DNA of 33,653 nucleotides from an uncultured Eubacteriales bacterium (GTDB taxonomy: Bacteria; Bacillota; Clostridia; Christensenellales; Aristaeellaceae): assembly GCA_902781095.1 (NCBI GenBank), contig CACZHW010000028.1:1288-34940 (forward strand), written 5' to 3'. Made by a program: the position numbers and the translations under genes. Below the pieces are notes generated by a model. The model was not told the DNA's origin. It did not search any database and was given only the letters and a program-made list of their open reading frames with translations. Of this stretch, positions 30,151-33,653 are shown piece after piece. How positions within the stretch are numbered: the first letter of the stretch is position 1; every line of letters begins with the position of its first letter.

Positions 30151-32580
30151 ATGTATCAGGTAGTGAAACGGGACGGCAAGCTCGTCGATTTTTCCATCGA
30201 CAAGATTTCCTGTGCCGTAACCAAAGCGTTCGACGCCATCGGCAAGCAGTACCATCCCAGCGTCATCGACATGATCGCGCTGCGCGTCACGTCCGATTTC
30301 AGCAACAAGATCCACGATGAGAAGGTCTCCGTGGAGGATATCCAGGACAGCGTCGAAAAGGTGCTCTCCGAATCCGGCTACGCCGACGTGGCCAAGGCCT
30401 ACATCCTCTACCGCAAGCAGCGCGAGAAGATGCGTAACGTCAACTCCACGCTGCTCAACTACAAGGACCTGGTCGACAATTATCTCCAGGTCAACAACTG
30501 GCGCGTCAAGGAGAATTCCACCGTCACCTACTCGGTGGGCGGCCTCATCCTCTCCAACTCCGGCGCGATTACCGCCAACTACTGGCTGAGCGAGGTTTAC
30601 GACGAGGAAATCGCCGAGGCGCACCGCAGCGCCGCCATCCATCTGCACGACCTCTCCATGCTCACCGGCTACTGCGCGGGCTGGAGCCTCAAGCAGCTGA
30701 TCCAGGAGGGGCTGGGCGGCGTGCCCGGAAAGATCACCTCCGCGCCGGCCAAGCACCTCTCCACGCTGTGCAGCCAGATGGTCAACTTCCTCGGCATCAT
30801 GCAGAACGAGTGGGCGGGCGCACAGGCCTTCTCCTCCTTCGACACCTATCTGGCCCCCTTCGTCCGGGTCGACAACCTGACGCAGCGGGAGGTCAAGCAG
30901 TGCATCCAGTCTTTCATCTACGGCGTCAACACGCCCAGCCGGTGGGGCACGCAGGCGCCCTTCTCCAACGTGACGCTGGACTGGGTCGTCCCCGGTGACC
31001 TGAAGAACCTCCCCGCCATCGTGGGCGGCAAGGAGATGGATTTCACCTACGGCGACTGCCAGCGCGAGATGGACATGGTGAACAAGGCGTTCATCGAGAT
31101 CATGATCGAGGGCGACGCCAACGGCCGCGGCTTCCAGTACCCGATCCCCACCTACTCCATCACCAAGGACTTCGACTGGTCCGAGACGGAGAACAACCGC
31201 CTGCTCTTTGAGATGACGGCCAAATACGGCACCCCCTACTTCTCCAATTACATCAACTCCGACATGGAGCCCAGCGACGTGCGCTCCATGTGCTGCCGCC
31301 TGCGCCTCGACCTGCGCGAGCTGCGCAAGAAGAGCGGCGGTTTCTTCGGCTCCGGCGAGTCCACGGGCTCCATCGGCGTCGTAACCATCAATATGCCGCG
31401 CATCGCCTACCTCGCCGAAAACGAGGCGGATTTCTACAAGCGACTGGACAACCTGATGGACCTGGCCGCCCGCAGCCTCAAGACCAAGCGCACGGTCATC
31501 ACCAAGCTGCTGGACATGGGCCTGTATCCCTACACCAAGCGCTATCTGGGCACCTTCAGCAACCACTTCTCCACCATCGGCCTCATCGGCATGAACGAGG
31601 CGGGGCTCAATGCGCGCTGGCTGCGCAAGGACCTCACCCATCCGGAGGCGCAGCGCTTCACGCGCGACGTCCTCAACCACATGCGTGAGCGCCTCTCCGA
31701 CTATCAGGAGAAGTACGGCGACCTGTACAACCTGGAGGCGACACCCGCGGAATCCACGACCTACCGCTTCGCCAAGCACGACGTGGAGCTGTATCCCGAC
31801 ATCATCACCGCCAACATGAACGGCACGCCCTATTACACCAACTCCTCGCACCTGCCGGTCGGCTTCACGGAGGACGTCTTCTCCGCGCTGGACATCCAGG
31901 ACGATCTGCAGACGCTCTACACCTCCGGCACGGTGTTCCACGCCTTCCTGGGCGAGAAGCTGCCCGACTGGAAGGCCGCGGCGAGCCTGGTGCGCAAGAT
32001 CGCGGAAAACTACAAGCTGCCGTATTACACGATGAGCCCCACCTACTCCGTCTGCCGCGACCACGGCTACCTCACCGGCGAGCAGTACAAGTGCCCCATC
32101 TGCGGCAAGACCACCGAGGTCTACAGCCGCATCACCGGCTACTACCGCCCCGTGCAGAACTGGAACGACGGCAAAGCGCAGGAGTTCAAGGACAGGCGCG
32201 TCTACAACATCGGACATTCCACCCTCACCCACGTCGGCCCGCGCCCGTCCATCCAGGACGCCGCGATGGAGGCGGCGTCCGAGCCCGCGTGCTGCGCGCC
32301 CGTGGAGCCCGTCATGCAGCCGGAAGCGCCGGCCGTCCAGGACGGGACGGTGAAGGCCCTGCTCTTCAAGACGCCGACCTGCCCCAACTGCAAGGCCGCC
32401 ATGGCGCTGCTCGACCGGGCGCAAGTCCCCTATGAGGCGCTCAACGCCAACGAAGAGGCGGATCTCTCCCGGCAGTACGAAGTCCGGCAGGCGCCCACGC
32501 TCGTCGTCATCGACGGCGATACCGTAGAGAAGTTCCGCGGCGTCTCCGAGATCAAGGGCTGGCTGATGCACCGCGCCTGA
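30151..32580 (+). CDS. nrdD: Class III anaerobic ribonucleotide reductase NrdD fused to a C-terminal glutaredoxin/NrdH-like domain
   Basis: This 809-aa enzyme reduces ribonucleoside triphosphates to deoxynucleotides without oxygen. An ATP-cone allosteric domain is at about 1-90 (YQVVKRDGKLVDFSIDKI). The glycyl-radical barrel holds C207 (STLCSQMVNF) and C381-C382 (SMCCRLRLD), one of which is the thiyl site. A zinc site C-x2-H...C-x2-C (VCRDHGYL, KCPICGK) is followed by radical glycine G663 in RITGYYRPV. Most NrdD end soon after. Here a linker with EPACCAPVEP leads to a thioredoxin-fold domain (about 733-809): LLFKTPTCPNCKAAM (C744, C747), then RQAPTLVVIDGD with the cis-proline. This suggests a built-in disulfide reductant. 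GGGGGG seven bases before ATG 30151 is the ribosome site. The next gene is a thioredoxin-reductase-like flavoprotein 18 bp away. Confidence 0.94.
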   Translation: MYQVVKRDGKLVDFSIDKISCAVTKAFDAIGKQYHPSVIDMIALRVTSDFSNKIHDEKVSVEDIQDSVEKVLSESGYADVAKAYILYRKQREKMRNVNSTLLNYKDLVDNYLQVNNWRVKENSTVTYSVGGLILSNSGAITANYWLSEVYDEEIAEAHRSAAIHLHDLSMLTGYCAGWSLKQLIQEGLGGVPGKITSAPAKHLSTLCSQMVNFLGIMQNEWAGAQAFSSFDTYLAPFVRVDNLTQREVKQCIQSFIYGVNTPSRWGTQAPFSNVTLDWVVPGDLKNLPAIVGGKEMDFTYGDCQREMDMVNKAFIEIMIEGDANGRGFQYPIPTYSITKDFDWSETENNRLLFEMTAKYGTPYFSNYINSDMEPSDVRSMCCRLRLDLRELRKKSGGFFGSGESTGSIGVVTINMPRIAYLAENEADFYKRLDNLMDLAARSLKTKRTVITKLLDMGLYPYTKRYLGTFSNHFSTIGLIGMNEAGLNARWLRKDLTHPEAQRFTRDVLNHMRERLSDYQEKYGDLYNLEATPAESTTYRFAKHDVELYPDIITANMNGTPYYTNSSHLPVGFTEDVFSALDIQDDLQTLYTSGTVFHAFLGEKLPDWKAAASLVRKIAENYKLPYYTMSPTYSVCRDHGYLTGEQYKCPICGKTTEVYSRITGYYRPVQNWNDGKAQEFKDRRVYNIGHSTLTHVGPRPSIQDAAMEAASEPACCAPVEPVMQPEAPAVQDGTVKALLFKTPTCPNCKAAMALLDRAQVPYEALNANEEADLSRQYEVRQAPTLVVIDGDTVEKFRGVSEIKGWLMHRA

Positions 32581-32598
32581 CGCCGTGGAGGACGAATC

Positions 32599-33510
32599 AT
32601 GGTTGATGTCATCGTCATCGGAGGCGGACCCGCCGGCATGACGGCCGCGCTTTACGCCCTCCGCAACGGAAAGACCGCCCTTGTGCTCGAAAAAGAGAGC
32701 TTCGGGGGGCAGATCACCCACTCGCCGAAGGTGGAGAACTACCCGGGCACCCTGCAGATGAGCGGCAACGAATACGCCGACCGCCTGCTGGAGCAGATTC
32801 TCGCCCAGGGCGCGCAGATTGAACTGGAAACCGCCGTCTCCATCGAAGACTGCGGCGACAGCAAGGCTGTTTTGACAGAGGAAGGCAGCCGGTTCGAGGG
32901 ACGCACCGTCATCCTCGCCACCGGCGTGCAGCACCGCATGCTGGGGCTGGAAGGGGAAGAGGCGCTGGTCGGCAACGGCATCTCCTTCTGCGCCGTCTGC
33001 GACGGGGACTTCTACGCGGGGCGTCGCGTCTGCGTCGCCGGCGGCGGCAACTCCGCCCTGCAGGAGGCGATCCTGCTCTCGGAAAAGTGCAGCGAGGTCG
33101 TCATCCTTCAGGACCTGCCTCTCTGCACCGGCGAGCAGCGGCTGCAGGACGTCCTCTTTGCCCGGCCGAACGTACGGCTGCTGACCCGCGTCAAGATCCA
33201 CGGGCTGATCGAGACGGACGGCCTGCTCACCGGCCTGCGCATCACGCAGGGCGGCGGACCGGAGGAAATCCTCCCCTGCGACGGCCTGTTCGTCGCCATC
33301 GGCCTCATCCCGAAAAACGAGCCCTTCTCCGCTCTGGCCGCGCTCGACGCTTATGGCTATTTCGACGCGGACGAGTGCTGCGAAACCCGCACACCCGGCC
33401 TCTACGTCGCCGGAGACTGCCGGCGCAAAACCGTTCGGCAGCTGACGACGGCCATCGCGGACGGCGCCTGCGCAGCGCTGGCTGCATGCCGGTACCTGAA
33501 CGGCTTATGA
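32599..33510 (+). CDS. Thioredoxin-reductase-like FAD oxidoreductase
   Basis: This 303-aa flavoprotein is related to TrxB. The FAD motif is VIGGGPAGMTAALYA (7-21), the redox pair is C131-AV-C134 in SFCAVCDGDFYAG, the second dinucleotide motif is AGGGNSALQEA (147-157), and the C-terminal FAD motif is GLYVAGDCRRKTVRQLTTAIADG. The HRRxxxR segment that binds the 2'-phosphate of NADPH in ordinary TrxB is absent. Its place reads LQDLPLCTGEQRLQD. The enzyme may use NADH or a protein donor such as ferredoxin, as described for pyridine-nucleotide-independent clostridial relatives. GTGGAGGA precedes the ATG. Its direct partner is likely the redoxin domain fused to NrdD. Confidence 0.88.
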   Translation: MVDVIVIGGGPAGMTAALYALRNGKTALVLEKESFGGQITHSPKVENYPGTLQMSGNEYADRLLEQILAQGAQIELETAVSIEDCGDSKAVLTEEGSRFEGRTVILATGVQHRMLGLEGEEALVGNGISFCAVCDGDFYAGRRVCVAGGGNSALQEAILLSEKCSEVVILQDLPLCTGEQRLQDVLFARPNVRLLTRVKIHGLIETDGLLTGLRITQGGGPEEILPCDGLFVAIGLIPKNEPFSALAALDAYGYFDADECCETRTPGLYVAGDCRRKTVRQLTTAIADGACAALAACRYLNGL

Positions 33511-33525
33511 GCATCCAAAACAAAA

Positions 33526-33554
33526 CCCCGGGCGGCCTCCATGGCCGCCCGGGG
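33526..33554. terminator. Terminator hairpin after the flavoprotein gene (minus-strand polarity)
   Basis: CCCCGGGCGGCC and GGCCGCCCGGGG form a perfect 12-bp stem. The T-run (GGGGTTTTGTTTT) lies on the minus-strand side, so it mainly serves a gene entering from the right, but the stem may also stop plus-strand transcripts. Confidence 0.75.
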
Positions 33555-33567
33555 TCAGACCATCAAC

Positions 33568-33609
33568 AATACCCTTGTTTTCTGAGAAGGAAGCAAGGGT
33601 ATTTGTTTT
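33568..33609 (+). terminator. Second terminator hairpin
   Basis: AATACCCTTG (33568-33577) and CAAGGGTATT (33594-33603) pair perfectly and are followed by TGTTTT, a plus-strand terminator for nrdD-trxB. Confidence 0.65.
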
Positions 33610-33653
33610 ACAAAAGCAAAGAGGATAAAAAAAAGAAGCCTTTACCAGGCGCT

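Noticed and set aside
30145..33201. Minus-strand 1018-codon frame opposite nrdD and the flavoprotein gene
   Set aside because: Shadow of two well-identified genes caused by high GC at third positions.

Overview
The window (33.65 kb) is a GC-rich, densely coded piece of an anaerobic Gram-positive genome. Evidence is an oxygen-sensitive class III ribonucleotide reductase with its radical-SAM activase, a CD1871A/4Fe-4S/TlpA redox cluster of the kind known from Clostridia, AzlCD, DUF4037, strong AGGAGG-type ribosome sites, and TTGACA/TATAAT promoters. I infer a gut-type member of the Clostridia (Bacillota), perhaps Christensenellales-like. The genus is not resolvable from the sequence.

Region 1 (1-4085) is the right end of an integrative element next to a tRNA-Arg(ACG) gene. 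It carries the N-terminal part of a type I restriction methylase (HsdM, minus strand, running off the left edge and changing abruptly to unrelated repeat-rich sequence near base 142), a Cys-rich VLP protein, a winged-helix replication/regulatory-type protein with an acidic repeat tail, and a tyrosine integrase. The tRNA lies downstream of the integrase with its 5' end facing it and has a consensus promoter.

Region 2 (4139-7300) holds a secreted PepSY protein with an Asp/Phe octad tail, then an operon for a membrane CXXC protein and a polytopic 4Fe-4S protein fused to a TlpA-like thioredoxin. An 18-bp perfect palindrome covers the -35 box of that operon. A small secreted Cna-B-like protein follows.

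Region 3 (7347-10785, minus strand) has an S41 peptidase gene broken by three frame changes, and a two-gene unit (65-aa basic protein plus a secreted protein with a duplicated domain). The promoter of the two-gene unit has the same 11-bp direct repeat (TGTGAC-N5-TGTGAC-N11-TATMCT) as the PepSY gene, suggesting a shared OmpR/PhoB-type regulon.

Region 4 (10807-20163, minus strand) is a probable seven-gene operon: membrane protein, nuclease-helicase (PD-(D/E)XK + XPD/DinG-like with Fe-S cysteines), CapA-like, NYN-LOTUS, secreted Ig-like protein, AzlC, AzlD. Region 5 (20169-24797, minus strand) is a single 1492-aa cell-surface protein with about seven SH3-like domains separated by Pro/Thr/Glu linkers, one membrane helix and a cytoplasmic tail.

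Region 6 (24926-29965, plus strand) is an operon of Nudix ADP-ribose pyrophosphatase, a GH2-like degenerate protein, a YkgJ-like Cys-cluster protein, a TPR protein, a DUF4037 nucleotidyltransferase-like protein and NrdG. Region 7 (30006-33510) is the reductase itself: two NrdR-like boxes 42 bp apart over a good promoter, NrdD fused at its C-terminus to a CPNC redoxin, and a thioredoxin-reductase-like flavoprotein that lacks the usual NADPH-phosphate motif. Together they suggest a self-contained, thiol-driven class III reductase. Terminator hairpins close the window.
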